Below, piece after piece: positions 17,902 to 26,593 of a stretch of 64,000 nucleotides of DNA. The notes below the pieces were generated by a model. It searched no databases and had not been told where the DNA came from. It saw only the letters and a list, made by a program, of their open reading frames with translations. Each line of letters starts with the position of its first letter. Position 1 is the first letter of the stretch. Origin of the DNA: JAWPMT01 sp965229785 (GTDB lineage: Bacteria > Bacteroidota > Bacteroidia > Cytophagales > Cyclobacteriaceae); the NCBI GenBank assembly GCA_965229785.1, contig CBDDJS010000001.1, forward strand, positions 806,001 through 870,000. The letters are read 5' to 3'. The position numbers and the translations under genes are program-made.

Positions 17902-17938
17902 ACTAATATTTTTAGTAAAATTAGCTAAAAATATTAGT
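17902..17938. promoter_or_regulatory. Perfect 14-bp inverted repeat (operator-like dyad) abutting the polymerase start
   Basis: ACTAATATTTTTAG (17902-17915) and CTAAAAATATTAGT (17925-17938) are exact reverse complements separated by nine bases. The dyad ends three bases from the TTG start of the DnaE-like gene. There is no T-tract suited to termination of either neighbour, and its placement in the promoter or leader suggests an operator for a dimeric repressor, such as a DNA-damage regulator. Direct recurrences of ATTAG within the element add to the pattern. It could instead form a leader hairpin that hides the start codon. Confidence 0.6.
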
Positions 17939-18019
17939 AATTATAATCCACCCTGAACTCTTTTTCTTCGCTTTTCAGGTTACCTTCAAAAACGAAACAA
18001 AACTTAGGTCTTCGGAATT

Positions 18020-18946
18020 CTAAAGTACTTCAGCAAATTCGTTCCAGTTAAAGTGTTGTTCAACCACGTCGCCTTTGTTCGCTTCAATGAAATCAATCAA
18101 TGCTTGTTGAGCAGGGGTGAGTCTCTTCCGTTTGTTGTAGATGAGGTTCCAGCGTGTGATGATGGGCAGTCCTCTCAATTTGTATATCCTGATGTTTTCG
18201 CTGATGAGCGATGTTCTCAGGCCGATCAACGGAACGATCGAAAAGCCAATTCCTGCATTGATGGCTTGTTTCACCGCTTCATTCGAAACCAACTCCATGG
18301 ATTTGCCTACTTTGACATTTTGACTGTTGAGGTATTCTTCCATGGCACTTCGTGTGGCAGAACCTTGTTCACGGAACAGAAGTGTTACTTTTTCTAGATC
18401 CTTCGGTGTTTTGATTTTGCCCTGATGTTGCTTGTGTCCGGCCAGGTAAAGTCTATTTTCCATCAGAGATACTTGATTTACGTCAATTCCTTTAGGGAGA
18501 ACAGACACTAATGAAAAATCACTTTCGTTTTGATTAAGCCCCTCGATCACACGAAGCTTATTAGAAACATCAATAGAAATTTCAACTCCCGGGTGAATGT
18601 CCATAAACTCCTTAAGGAAATAGGGGATAACATACTTTCCGGTAGAAACCACCGAGACCTTGATCCGTCCTGATAATAGACCTTTGTATTGTTCTATGGT
18701 ATATCGAATTCCGTCCGCTTCATCCAGAATTCGACGACATCTTTCTACGATCTCTTTGCCGAAATCCGTGACATGAAGCTTTCTCCCTACCACTTCCACA
18801 AGTGGCAAATCGAATTGTTCCTGAAGTTTTTTGAGTTGTATCGAGATAGCTGGTTGCGTCAGATGTAGCTCTTCTGCGGCTTTCGTAATGCTCTCTAATT
18901 CAGATACTTTAAGGAATATCTTGAGTTGATGAAGTGTATAGTTCAT
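18020..18946 (-). CDS. LysR-family transcriptional regulator
   Basis: The 308-residue protein has an N-terminal winged helix-turn-helix (about residues 4-62; ESITKAAEELHLTQPAISIQ is the recognition region) and a C-terminal periplasmic-binding-fold effector domain (about 92-295). It is of the CbbR/CysB-like length and type; the inducer cannot be named. It is divergent from an unknown 116-residue protein gene, with an inverted repeat in the 89-bp gap, the usual arrangement for a LysR regulator and its target. On its other side the polymerase gene follows 121 bp downstream on the same strand but has its own dyad, so it is probably independently controlled. Confidence 0.92.
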   Translation of the reverse strand: MNYTLHQLKIFLKVSELESITKAAEELHLTQPAISIQLKKLQEQFDLPLVEVVGRKLHVTDFGKEIVERCRRILDEADGIRYTIEQYKGLLSGRIKVSVVSTGKYVIPYFLKEFMDIHPGVEISIDVSNKLRVIEGLNQNESDFSLVSVLPKGIDVNQVSLMENRLYLAGHKQHQGKIKTPKDLEKVTLLFREQGSATRSAMEEYLNSQNVKVGKSMELVSNEAVKQAINAGIGFSIVPLIGLRTSLISENIRIYKLRGLPIITRWNLIYNKRKRLTPAQQALIDFIEANKGDVVEQHFNWNEFAEVL

Positions 18947-18966
18947 AAATAAAACTAATGCTTTTT

Positions 18967-18987
18967 ATAAAATATTTAAAATTTTAT
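18967..18987. promoter_or_regulatory. Inverted repeat between divergent LysR and unknown gene
   Basis: ATAAAAT (18967-18973), a seven-base centre ATTTAAA, and ATTTTAT (18981-18987) form a 21-bp dyad in the gap between the two divergent starts. Size and position suit a LysR-type binding site (T-N11-A core). Its AT-only composition means chance symmetry is possible. Confidence 0.45.
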
Positions 18988-19035
18988 TTATAGATGTAAA
19001 GGAACACTTTTGCGTAGACACTTCAAAAAGAAAAT

Positions 19036-19386
19036 ATGACTTTAGTTAGTACGATGCCTGCTGTGGAAACTAAATCCGAAGCTCAGGGAGATAATACAAA
19101 TCAGACCGAATCACTTACCATAGGCGTAGAGACCATGATCTGCCATGATCCTGATGGGTCTCAGATAGATGCCAAAACGAAGGGCAACGATCTCCGTGAA
19201 TTGTTCGAACAAACCCTGAATGCAAATGATGAGAAAGTGCTCAATAATGTCAAGTGGGTAGGAGAGAACGAGATTCAGGTAGATGGGTTGTCAGGTATGA
19301 CACTCCACAATTTTCTTCTTAAAGTTGAAGCTTTAGGGAAAAAAGTTACATATCGCCGCAGCACGGTGTTCACAATTACCGATTAA
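19036..19386 (+). CDS. Hypothetical protein, 116 residues, divergent from LysR regulator
   Basis: I do not recognise a family. The first 28 residues are polar and probably disordered (many T, E, Q, N). The rest looks folded: a beta segment around TIGVETMICHD, a helix around DLRELFEQTLNAND, and a beta-hairpin end with VKWVGENEIQVDGLSG and KKVTYRRSTVFTITD. No signal peptide or membrane segment is seen, so it is probably cytoplasmic. The single cysteine is in MICHDPDG. The gene starts 90 bp from the divergent LysR gene and is its obvious candidate target. A terminator hairpin lies about 85 bp downstream. Confidence 0.7.
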   Translation: MTLVSTMPAVETKSEAQGDNTNQTESLTIGVETMICHDPDGSQIDAKTKGNDLRELFEQTLNANDEKVLNNVKWVGENEIQVDGLSGMTLHNFLLKVEALGKKVTYRRSTVFTITD

Positions 19387-19470
19387 TAACAGCAACAAGC
19401 ATGTCCATTGAGGAATTCATGCGCCCTCAAAAGAATTTCATAAAAGTAGGTAGCTAAGTAGTATGATTCT

Positions 19471-19510
19471 CAGCCCGGTCCGCAGCCCTGATGGTCCGGG
19501 TTGTTTTATT
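19471..19510 (+). terminator. Rho-independent terminator after the LysR-linked unknown gene
   Basis: CAGCCCGG (19471-19478) can pair with CCGGGTTG (19496-19503, one G-T pair) around a 17-base loop, followed by TTTTATTT. This closes the short transcription unit starting at 19036. Confidence 0.6.
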
Positions 19511-19641
19511 TAGACGGCCGAAGATTTTTTTAAAAGCCTGACGGGTAAGGCATGTTGCTGCTCACATCCCTGGCATCATAGTTGAGGGAGTAGCATTGAA
19601 ATTTCCCATTCCAAAATATTCCAGACATCTTTGAAGTTAGC

Positions 19642-22600
19642 ATGTCGATATCCCTGTTGCATTCCCTGGTCAAATGGCTCATAGCTGGTGTTTTTCTTTT
19701 CACTGGCTTACTATGGTTATACGAATACAGGGAAGCAAATTCTCAGAATAAAGCCACTGTGATCGAGGCTAACCTGGCGGAAGAGTTGGCAATCCATCAG
19801 AGTTACCTGCGAATGGACCTGATCGACATCACGGAAGTAGCTCCACCGGAAAATCTGTCTATCCTTATCTATGAAGGGCTGAAACTTAAGAAATGGAGCA
19901 GTCATGAATTTGTTCCGGAATACGCCGAACTGGCCAGTCTCTCAATTTCTCCTGCTTTTATTGAAAACGTAGACGGGTTGTATCTGGTATCTTTTGAAGA
20001 TCGCAATGATCAGCGTGTGTATTTCGTGACCACTCTGATCAGAAAGTTTGCTGCACGGAGAACAACACTTACTACTTACTTCAATGACCGAATTTTTGAA
20101 GGAATTCGTGGCGAGATATCTCCTCTGGGTGAGCCAATCAAATTGGAGAACACGGGTTTTACTTTTCAGTTTCAGGAAACCAAAAGGACATTTTCGGGCT
20201 ACTTATTGGCCTTGATCTGGCTCAGTTTTTCGCTCGCTACGATGATTATTTTTCGTTGGTTGTACCAGAAACAATTCTGGACCAGAGTTTTCATTCCTCA
20301 GGTAGTGTTGGCCGCGATATTGCTGAAGATCATATCGCTGCAAATTCCAACCAATGAATTGTTTTCGAGAGTACTGCCATTCTGGTTGTTAAGAGGTAAT
20401 CTGCTAGATACGCTGGTAACCTGCTTACTGTTTAACCTGATTTTTTTGTTATCACTGATCCACCTCACTCGAATGAGAAAGATCAAAGCGATTGTAGACC
20501 TAAACAAACGGCAACCGGTTGTTTTTGCAGTATTATTATTTGCATTATCTGCGCTGGCCCATTTCATTTATTTCGGCCTGATCCAGGATTTGCTGAAAAT
20601 CACAGGGCTTAACCTGGATATCACCGAGTCCCTCGAATTTGGCCCCGGCAAGGTGGTGTTTATTGGCGTGATCTTATGCCTTTCTGCCTTGTTTTTCTGG
20701 ATCATTCAATTCCTTTCAAGGTTGTATGGCTTGTTGAAGATCAAGAAAGCTACGGGGGTAGCGATTGTAATCATCGTTGCGGTCATTTTACTGTTGTCGC
20801 CGCTTGAGCATAAAAAGTATCTGGTGCTTTCCCATAGTGTGTTGTGGATTTTGATCTATCATTTTAACTTCAGTAAAAACCTGGTCAAGATATCCTACAT
20901 GACGTTTTTCTACGTCATTGTCGTGCTTGGAGCCTTGAGTTTTACCAATGCGGTAGCGATCTACAAAAACTTTGAAAGAAAGGAAGTGGAACGGAAGAGC
21001 GCTTTTGGTGCACAACAACTTACTCCAAGAGACTCCCTGACCGAGAAATATTTGGTAGAAGTTCGTCGCAATATCCAGAATGATCCTGTGATCCGCACTC
21101 GTTTTCTCAGTCCGTTACTCTCTAAGAATACTGTTAAAGTGAAAGTGCGACGCCAGTACATGACTTCCTACTTTGATCGTTTCGAGGTGGACCTTTCTCT
21201 CTATGACATTATAGGTGATCGACTGGACGGAACGGATCCTGCTAATAAAGACGAGCTTTTGGCGATGGTGTACGATCACCCGACAGGTGAAGAAGGTCTC
21301 TATTTTGTCGAAAATTGGGAAAACCTAGGGAGGAGCAAGTATTTGTTATGGGTGCCTATCATGAATGGGGATGTTGAAATTGGAGGGATAGCCGTGGACC
21401 TGATGGTGAAAAAGGTGATCCCCAATTCGGTATATCCTTCCGTATTGAGCAGCAACTTGAATTCACCTAAAGGCTATGACTATGTGCTTATGCGCGGGGG
21501 ATCCCTGGTGTACGCTAAAGGCAATTACTCCTTTGACGTGTTCAGTAACCCGACACTTTGGGAAAAACTGATTTCATCAAACGAAGGGCTTGAAGTCGAA
21601 GATTATCACCTTTTGGCCATTGAAGGTGAAGATGCCCTGATGATCGTTATTTCTCAACGGTATTCTCTGAGAGCATTTCTTGCAAATTTCTCCTTTCAGT
21701 TTTTGGTGTTTCTATCTTTTGTTGGTTTAGTTTTTGTCATCATTAGATGGTCACAACCCGATCAGCAATTGACACTGGCCAATCGAATCCAACTGTACCT
21801 GGGTTTCTCTTTTATCCTGCCCTTGTTGATCGTTAGTGCTGTGATTCTCAATTTGTTGAATTCTTCTTATAGGGATGAGATTATTCGCAATTATCAAAAG
21901 CGGGCCATTACCATAGCAGAGAATATTTATCTGCCATTGGAGGATTTTGACCAAAACCAGATCAATAGGGAGGACTTGTACGACGTGGTGGGCAATGCGG
22001 CAACCTTTTCCCAGGTGGATATGAACCTATACAATACCCGGGGCCAATTGATCGTATCGAATCAGCCGGACATATTCAGCAGTAAACTTATTACCACAAA
22101 TATCCCTGCTATTCCATGGGAATTGATCTCAGACAAGCCAGACCAATCCATTGTAATCGATGAAGCGATTGGCGGGTTGCGGTTCAAAGTGGTTTATCAG
22201 GGGGTGATTGATCACCATACGGGTGAATTGCTAGGCATCATTTCTATTCCTTTCTTCGATTCAAAAAATCACCTGAATCGCCAGCAAGTGGAAGTATTTG
22301 CGAATCTGGTGACGGTTTTTACCATCATTTTTCTGTCAAGTGTTCTGGTGGGTTATGTGATCCTTCGAAATATCACTTTGCCTCTGACAACCTTAAGTCA
22401 TCGATTGCGACAAACCAATCTCGAGGAAACCAATGAACCGGTGGCTTATCAGGGTAGAGATGAGATAGGACAACTGGTAGCGGAGTATAACCGGATGTTG
22501 GAAAAACTGGAAGACAGCAAGGCGGCTTTGGCCCTGAGCCAGAAGGAAACCGCCTGGAAAGAGATAGCCCGGCAGGTAGCACATGAAATCAAGAACCCGC

Positions 22601-23190
22601 TTACACCAATGCGTCTGAAAATCCAGCAACTGGTAAGGACTAATTCGGACAATGAGCGATTGATTGCCAACCTCAATTCTTTGATTAACCAAATAGACAC
22701 ACTTTCTGAGATCGCAGATTCCTTCTCGGCATTCGCTAAAATGCCTCCACCCAACAATGAAGAATTCCTGATTTCCGATTTGTTGATTGAAGTAGTCCAG
22801 CTCTACAGAAATGAAAAAGTGGAAATTGAAAGTCACATTGAACCAGATAAACGCGTTTATGCGGACCCCAATATTTTGGGGCGGGTTTTCAATAACCTGC
22901 TGTTGAATGGCATTCAGTCTGTTTTGTCAGGTAGGCCACATTTGGTGGTTAGATTAACGGAAAAAGACAAAAAGCTCGTTATTGAGGTAATAGATAATGG
23001 TCAGGGTATTCCGGAGGACCAGCGTAAAAAAATATTTACCCCGTATTTTAGTACCAAAGAAAAAGGCACAGGCATCGGTCTGGCCATCGCAAAAAAAGGC
23101 ATTGAACAGGCAGGAGGAAGTATCTGGTTTGATTCGGAAGAAGGGAAGGGGACGACCTTCACGGTCATTTTACCTGTTCTGCGGGTTTAG
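19642..23190 (+). CDS. Large multi-span sensor histidine kinase (NtrY-like C-terminus)
   Basis: The 1182-residue protein has one N-terminal helix (about 9-28), an extracytoplasmic domain, a block of about eight membrane helices (about 183-440), a second large extracytoplasmic domain (about 450-690), helices near 695 and 740, a third sensor segment, a helix near 905, a HAMP-like linker (ITLPLTTLSHRLRQTNLEE) and a kinase core. The phosphoacceptor is H981 in QVAHEIKNPLTPM; ATP-site motifs are NNLLLNGIQSV, DNGQGIP and GTGIGLAIAKKG. It would autophosphorylate in response to an envelope signal, but no response regulator is adjacent. The unusually long sensor region is the notable feature. The downstream outer-membrane protein gene overlaps its 3' end. 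Confidence 0.9.
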   Translation: MSISLLHSLVKWLIAGVFLFTGLLWLYEYREANSQNKATVIEANLAEELAIHQSYLRMDLIDITEVAPPENLSILIYEGLKLKKWSSHEFVPEYAELASLSISPAFIENVDGLYLVSFEDRNDQRVYFVTTLIRKFAARRTTLTTYFNDRIFEGIRGEISPLGEPIKLENTGFTFQFQETKRTFSGYLLALIWLSFSLATMIIFRWLYQKQFWTRVFIPQVVLAAILLKIISLQIPTNELFSRVLPFWLLRGNLLDTLVTCLLFNLIFLLSLIHLTRMRKIKAIVDLNKRQPVVFAVLLFALSALAHFIYFGLIQDLLKITGLNLDITESLEFGPGKVVFIGVILCLSALFFWIIQFLSRLYGLLKIKKATGVAIVIIVAVILLLSPLEHKKYLVLSHSVLWILIYHFNFSKNLVKISYMTFFYVIVVLGALSFTNAVAIYKNFERKEVERKSAFGAQQLTPRDSLTEKYLVEVRRNIQNDPVIRTRFLSPLLSKNTVKVKVRRQYMTSYFDRFEVDLSLYDIIGDRLDGTDPANKDELLAMVYDHPTGEEGLYFVENWENLGRSKYLLWVPIMNGDVEIGGIAVDLMVKKVIPNSVYPSVLSSNLNSPKGYDYVLMRGGSLVYAKGNYSFDVFSNPTLWEKLISSNEGLEVEDYHLLAIEGEDALMIVISQRYSLRAFLANFSFQFLVFLSFVGLVFVIIRWSQPDQQLTLANRIQLYLGFSFILPLLIVSAVILNLLNSSYRDEIIRNYQKRAITIAENIYLPLEDFDQNQINREDLYDVVGNAATFSQVDMNLYNTRGQLIVSNQPDIFSSKLITTNIPAIPWELISDKPDQSIVIDEAIGGLRFKVVYQGVIDHHTGELLGIISIPFFDSKNHLNRQQVEVFANLVTVFTIIFLSSVLVGYVILRNITLPLTTLSHRLRQTNLEETNEPVAYQGRDEIGQLVAEYNRMLEKLEDSKAALALSQKETAWKEIARQVAHEIKNPLTPMRLKIQQLVRTNSDNERLIANLNSLINQIDTLSEIADSFSAFAKMPPPNNEEFLISDLLIEVVQLYRNEKVEIESHIEPDKRVYADPNILGRVFNNLLLNGIQSVLSGRPHLVVRLTEKDKKLVIEVIDNGQGIPEDQRKKIFTPYFSTKEKGTGIGLAIAKKGIEQAGGSIWFDSEEGKGTTFTVILPVLRV

Positions 23191-26100
23191 TCTGGTATTT
23201 TGTTTACTGACTTTCTCGACACAGGGACAAAACAACAGGAAGTGCATTGATACTGCAGTACAAGAACAGTCGTTCAGACTGGACACGTTACTGATCGATC
23301 CCGCATCCGTCACAGTGAGTCCTGAGGTTGGATTTGACTATGATGAAGCGACACAAAGTATTTCATTTAGTACTCAGGCTGGTACCTCTACGGATTCGGT
23401 TAGGGTCTGCTATCGAGTGCCTAACCCTTTACTGTATCGGCCTTATTTTAACCGGTCGCTCAGCATTTATAACTCAAGTCGGGAATTGAACCAAAATAGG
23501 TTGAAGCCCGCGCCAGGTATTTCCGGGAGCAGTGGTTTATTCCAGGTTCCGGGATTACAACAAACTGGCTCAATCACTCGGGGAATAACGGTTGGAAACC
23601 GTCAAAACCTTTTTGTGAATTCCAGTCTGAATCTTGCATTGGAAGGACAATTGTCTGAAGATCTTAACATAAGTGCGGTCATTACAGATAGAAACGTACC
23701 TTACCAGCCCGAAGGAAATACCCAGCAGTTGCGCGATTTCGATAATGTCTTCATTCGTTTGTACAATCCCTGGTTGGACTTGAAAGTGGGTGACGTTGTG
23801 CTTCAAAACCCCATTACAGAAAGTCACTTCCTGAAATATTATAAAAATGTCCGGGGAGCCCGGGCAAGTGTTACCCAGCCAGTCGGGAAGTACTGGACTT
23901 CAGAAACCACTTTGGCCGCATCTGCGGCCAAAGGCCGATTTGCTTCGATTTCTTTGGAGCCACTGGAAGGTGTGCAGGGACCTTACCGTCTCAGGGGCCC
24001 GAATAACGAGCGATTTATCATTGTTCTCGCTAACTCCGAGCGGGTATTTCTAGATGGTAAACGATTGGAAAGGGGCTTTCAAAATGATTACGTCATTGAT
24101 TATAACCTGGGTGAGATAACGTTCAATACCAATGTAGTGATTACTCGATTTACTCGGATAAGAGTGGATTTTGAATTTACCGAACAGAACTACGGTCGAT
24201 CTAACTTGTCTTTTTCGCAGCAACTTAATCATGACCAACATCAGATTTACCTGAGTTATTACAGAGAAAAGGACAATCGAAACAACACATTAGGATTTGA
24301 TTTTTCAGATGCTGCATTGGACGAATTGGCCAGTCTTGGTGATAATCTGAATGGCGGATTCTTGTCAGGTGTCGATTCCACAGGTTTTGTTCCGGAAAGA
24401 ATTCTTTATGCAAGAAAGGACACGACCATAGCGGGTGAAATTTTCGAGGTTTTTGAAGTCTCTCAGGATCCTGAGCAGGCAGTATTTAGTTTGCGTTTTA
24501 CGCAATTAGGGAATAATCAGGGGAATTACAGGCTGGTCACTTCTACTTCCAATGGACGAACATTCGAATGGATAGCTCCCGTCAATGGGATCCCTCAGGG
24601 TGATTTTGAGCCTGTGGTGCAATTGGCGGCACCCAATCAGAGACAAATGACGGTCCTGGGATCCAGATCTGATTTCGGAAAACTTCAATTCAACCAGGAA
24701 TTAGCCTGGTCACTGCAAGACAATAACCTCTTCTCCGCGTTGGATGATGAAGATAATCGGGGGATCGCCTGGAAGGGGGGATTGACCACAGACACCTTGT
24801 TTAGTCTTTTCAAACACTATCATGTGACGGTTTTCGGCGAACTTGAATTCACGGAACGTCATTTTCAGGCCATAGATCGGTTCCGATACATAGAGTTTGA
24901 TCGTGACTGGAGCTTTACGGCGACCGATACCTCAAATCAATGGTTGACACGATCTGGTATTCAAGTGCGAAAAAACACCAGACAATTCGCGAGATATCAG
25001 TTTGAATCCAGAAATCGTGGAGAATTCTTCTCAGGGCACAGAAATACGCTTGAACTTTCAGAAATGCTAGGTCCGGTCGCCATCACAGGGAATTATTTCC
25101 TTATGAACAGTGATCAGATGATCTCCAGATCCGAATGGGAACGAAGTGAAACCAAACTGACCTGGAATACCTCATTGGTAAAGCCTGGGTATGTTTACCG
25201 GACTGATCAAAATCAGGTATCACAAGCAGATACAGATAGTGTGATCAATTCAGCCATGAACTTTCGCGAACATGTGTTCTTTCTCGAACAATCAGATTCT
25301 TCCAAATGGCAATACCGGTTGGCTTATAGTCACCGAAAGGACCGATTGCCTCAATTGGGAGAATTGGTAGATTTTACCAATGCTGATAATTTCTTGTTCA
25401 CTTTAAGCTCCAGTGGTCCACAAAAAGTACAGGTTGATTTCAATTATCGTGAAACCCGTGACCAAATCAATCAGGAAACGGTCGATCAATTGCAGGGACG
25501 GTTGTCTACTAACAATCGCTTCCTGAAAAATCACATAAGAAACAACATGAGCCTGGCCATTTCCAGTGGACGTGAATTGGAACGGGAATTCATTTATGTG
25601 ACCGTTAATACAGGAGAAGGGACGCATACATGGCGGGATGAAAACATGGATGGCGTTCAGGATCTCAATGAATTTTATGAAGCGATCAACCCGGATGAAC
25701 GGCAATACATTAAGTTGTTTACGCCCACCGATGAGTATATAACCGCATTTCGAAATCAATATGTGCATACGCTTGACATATCAATGCCTCGTTCCTGGAA
25801 AAAGCTGCGAGGCTTGAAGAAGACCCTTTCCAGTGTTTCTTACCTGATCAACTTCAATTTAGATAACAAAACGGGCAATACTTCGCTTGCCACACGACTG
25901 AATCCTTATGCGGCATTTCAGGAAGATGAGGAAGTCATCAGTCGAAGAAACAGATCTCGATATACAGTATTCTATAATCGAACAGCTGCAGGTTTGGGGT
26001 TGCAATTGGCTTACGAGGCGGTTGAGAGACGTCAGCTAAACATCAATGGGTTTGAAGCTCAAAATGAAGAGAGGTGGTTGGGGAAACTTCGACTAAATCT

Positions 26101-26593
26101 GGGTGAGATCTACAGTGTCAGTATGGGAATCGAACGAGCCGCTGTTGATAACAGTTCTGATTTCCTGATCTCCAGAAATTTTGATTTGAGTACTTGGGAG
26201 ATAGACCCCTCTTTAACCTGGCAACCCAATCGAAATTTTCGCCTCATTGGAACATATCAGTGGGCAAACAAAGAGAACCTGGCACAAGAGGGGAACGGTG
26301 AAAATGTACGTTCTTCCGAGTGGAAAGGGGAGATGACCTATTCCCGGTTACAGAAAGGAAATCTGACCGCCCGGCTCAGCCTGATCAATAATCGATTCGA
26401 AGGTGAAGCAAATTCATTTCTGGGATACACTTTATTGAATGGTCTTCAACCCGGACAAAACCTGGTGATTAATTTGAATTGGCAACAACAATTGATTGAA
26501 GGTTTGCAAATGACTTTGCAATATTTCGGAAGGAAATCAGGAGGTGACCGGCTGGTACACACCGGGACTTTCCAACTGACTGCTTTTTTCTGA
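23129..26593 (+). CDS. Large predicted outer-membrane beta-barrel protein, unknown function
   Basis: I recognise the type (a Bacteroidota surface protein of about 1150 residues) but not a named family. From the TTG at 23129 it has a very basic N-region (RKKGRGRPSR) and a hydrophobic signal core ending STQGQ. An ATG at 22997 would place 44 more residues inside the kinase gene and is less likely. The body is beta-rich with many aromatic-hydrophobic alternations. A conserved-looking early segment includes TGSITRGITVGNRQN, PYQPEGNTQQLRDFDN and FLKYYKNVRGA, reminiscent of SprA-like barrels. It ends in phenylalanine, as outer-membrane barrels do. It overlaps the kinase gene by 62 bp, and the convergent TPR-kinase gene by 57 bp. 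Confidence 0.75.
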   Translation: MIRKKGRGRPSRSFYLFCGFSLVFCLLTFSTQGQNNRKCIDTAVQEQSFRLDTLLIDPASVTVSPEVGFDYDEATQSISFSTQAGTSTDSVRVCYRVPNPLLYRPYFNRSLSIYNSSRELNQNRLKPAPGISGSSGLFQVPGLQQTGSITRGITVGNRQNLFVNSSLNLALEGQLSEDLNISAVITDRNVPYQPEGNTQQLRDFDNVFIRLYNPWLDLKVGDVVLQNPITESHFLKYYKNVRGARASVTQPVGKYWTSETTLAASAAKGRFASISLEPLEGVQGPYRLRGPNNERFIIVLANSERVFLDGKRLERGFQNDYVIDYNLGEITFNTNVVITRFTRIRVDFEFTEQNYGRSNLSFSQQLNHDQHQIYLSYYREKDNRNNTLGFDFSDAALDELASLGDNLNGGFLSGVDSTGFVPERILYARKDTTIAGEIFEVFEVSQDPEQAVFSLRFTQLGNNQGNYRLVTSTSNGRTFEWIAPVNGIPQGDFEPVVQLAAPNQRQMTVLGSRSDFGKLQFNQELAWSLQDNNLFSALDDEDNRGIAWKGGLTTDTLFSLFKHYHVTVFGELEFTERHFQAIDRFRYIEFDRDWSFTATDTSNQWLTRSGIQVRKNTRQFARYQFESRNRGEFFSGHRNTLELSEMLGPVAITGNYFLMNSDQMISRSEWERSETKLTWNTSLVKPGYVYRTDQNQVSQADTDSVINSAMNFREHVFFLEQSDSSKWQYRLAYSHRKDRLPQLGELVDFTNADNFLFTLSSSGPQKVQVDFNYRETRDQINQETVDQLQGRLSTNNRFLKNHIRNNMSLAISSGRELEREFIYVTVNTGEGTHTWRDENMDGVQDLNEFYEAINPDERQYIKLFTPTDEYITAFRNQYVHTLDISMPRSWKKLRGLKKTLSSVSYLINFNLDNKTGNTSLATRLNPYAAFQEDEEVISRRNRSRYTVFYNRTAAGLGLQLAYEAVERRQLNINGFEAQNEERWLGKLRLNLGEIYSVSMGIERAAVDNSSDFLISRNFDLSTWEIDPSLTWQPNRNFRLIGTYQWANKENLAQEGNGENVRSSEWKGEMTYSRLQKGNLTARLSLINNRFEGEANSFLGYTLLNGLQPGQNLVINLNWQQQLIEGLQMTLQYFGRKSGGDRLVHTGTFQLTAFF

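Noticed and set aside
22997..23128. Upstream ATG extension of the outer-membrane protein gene
   Set aside because: It would put 44 residues before the signal peptide, inside the ATP-binding region of the kinase gene; the TTG at 23129 gives a normal signal peptide.
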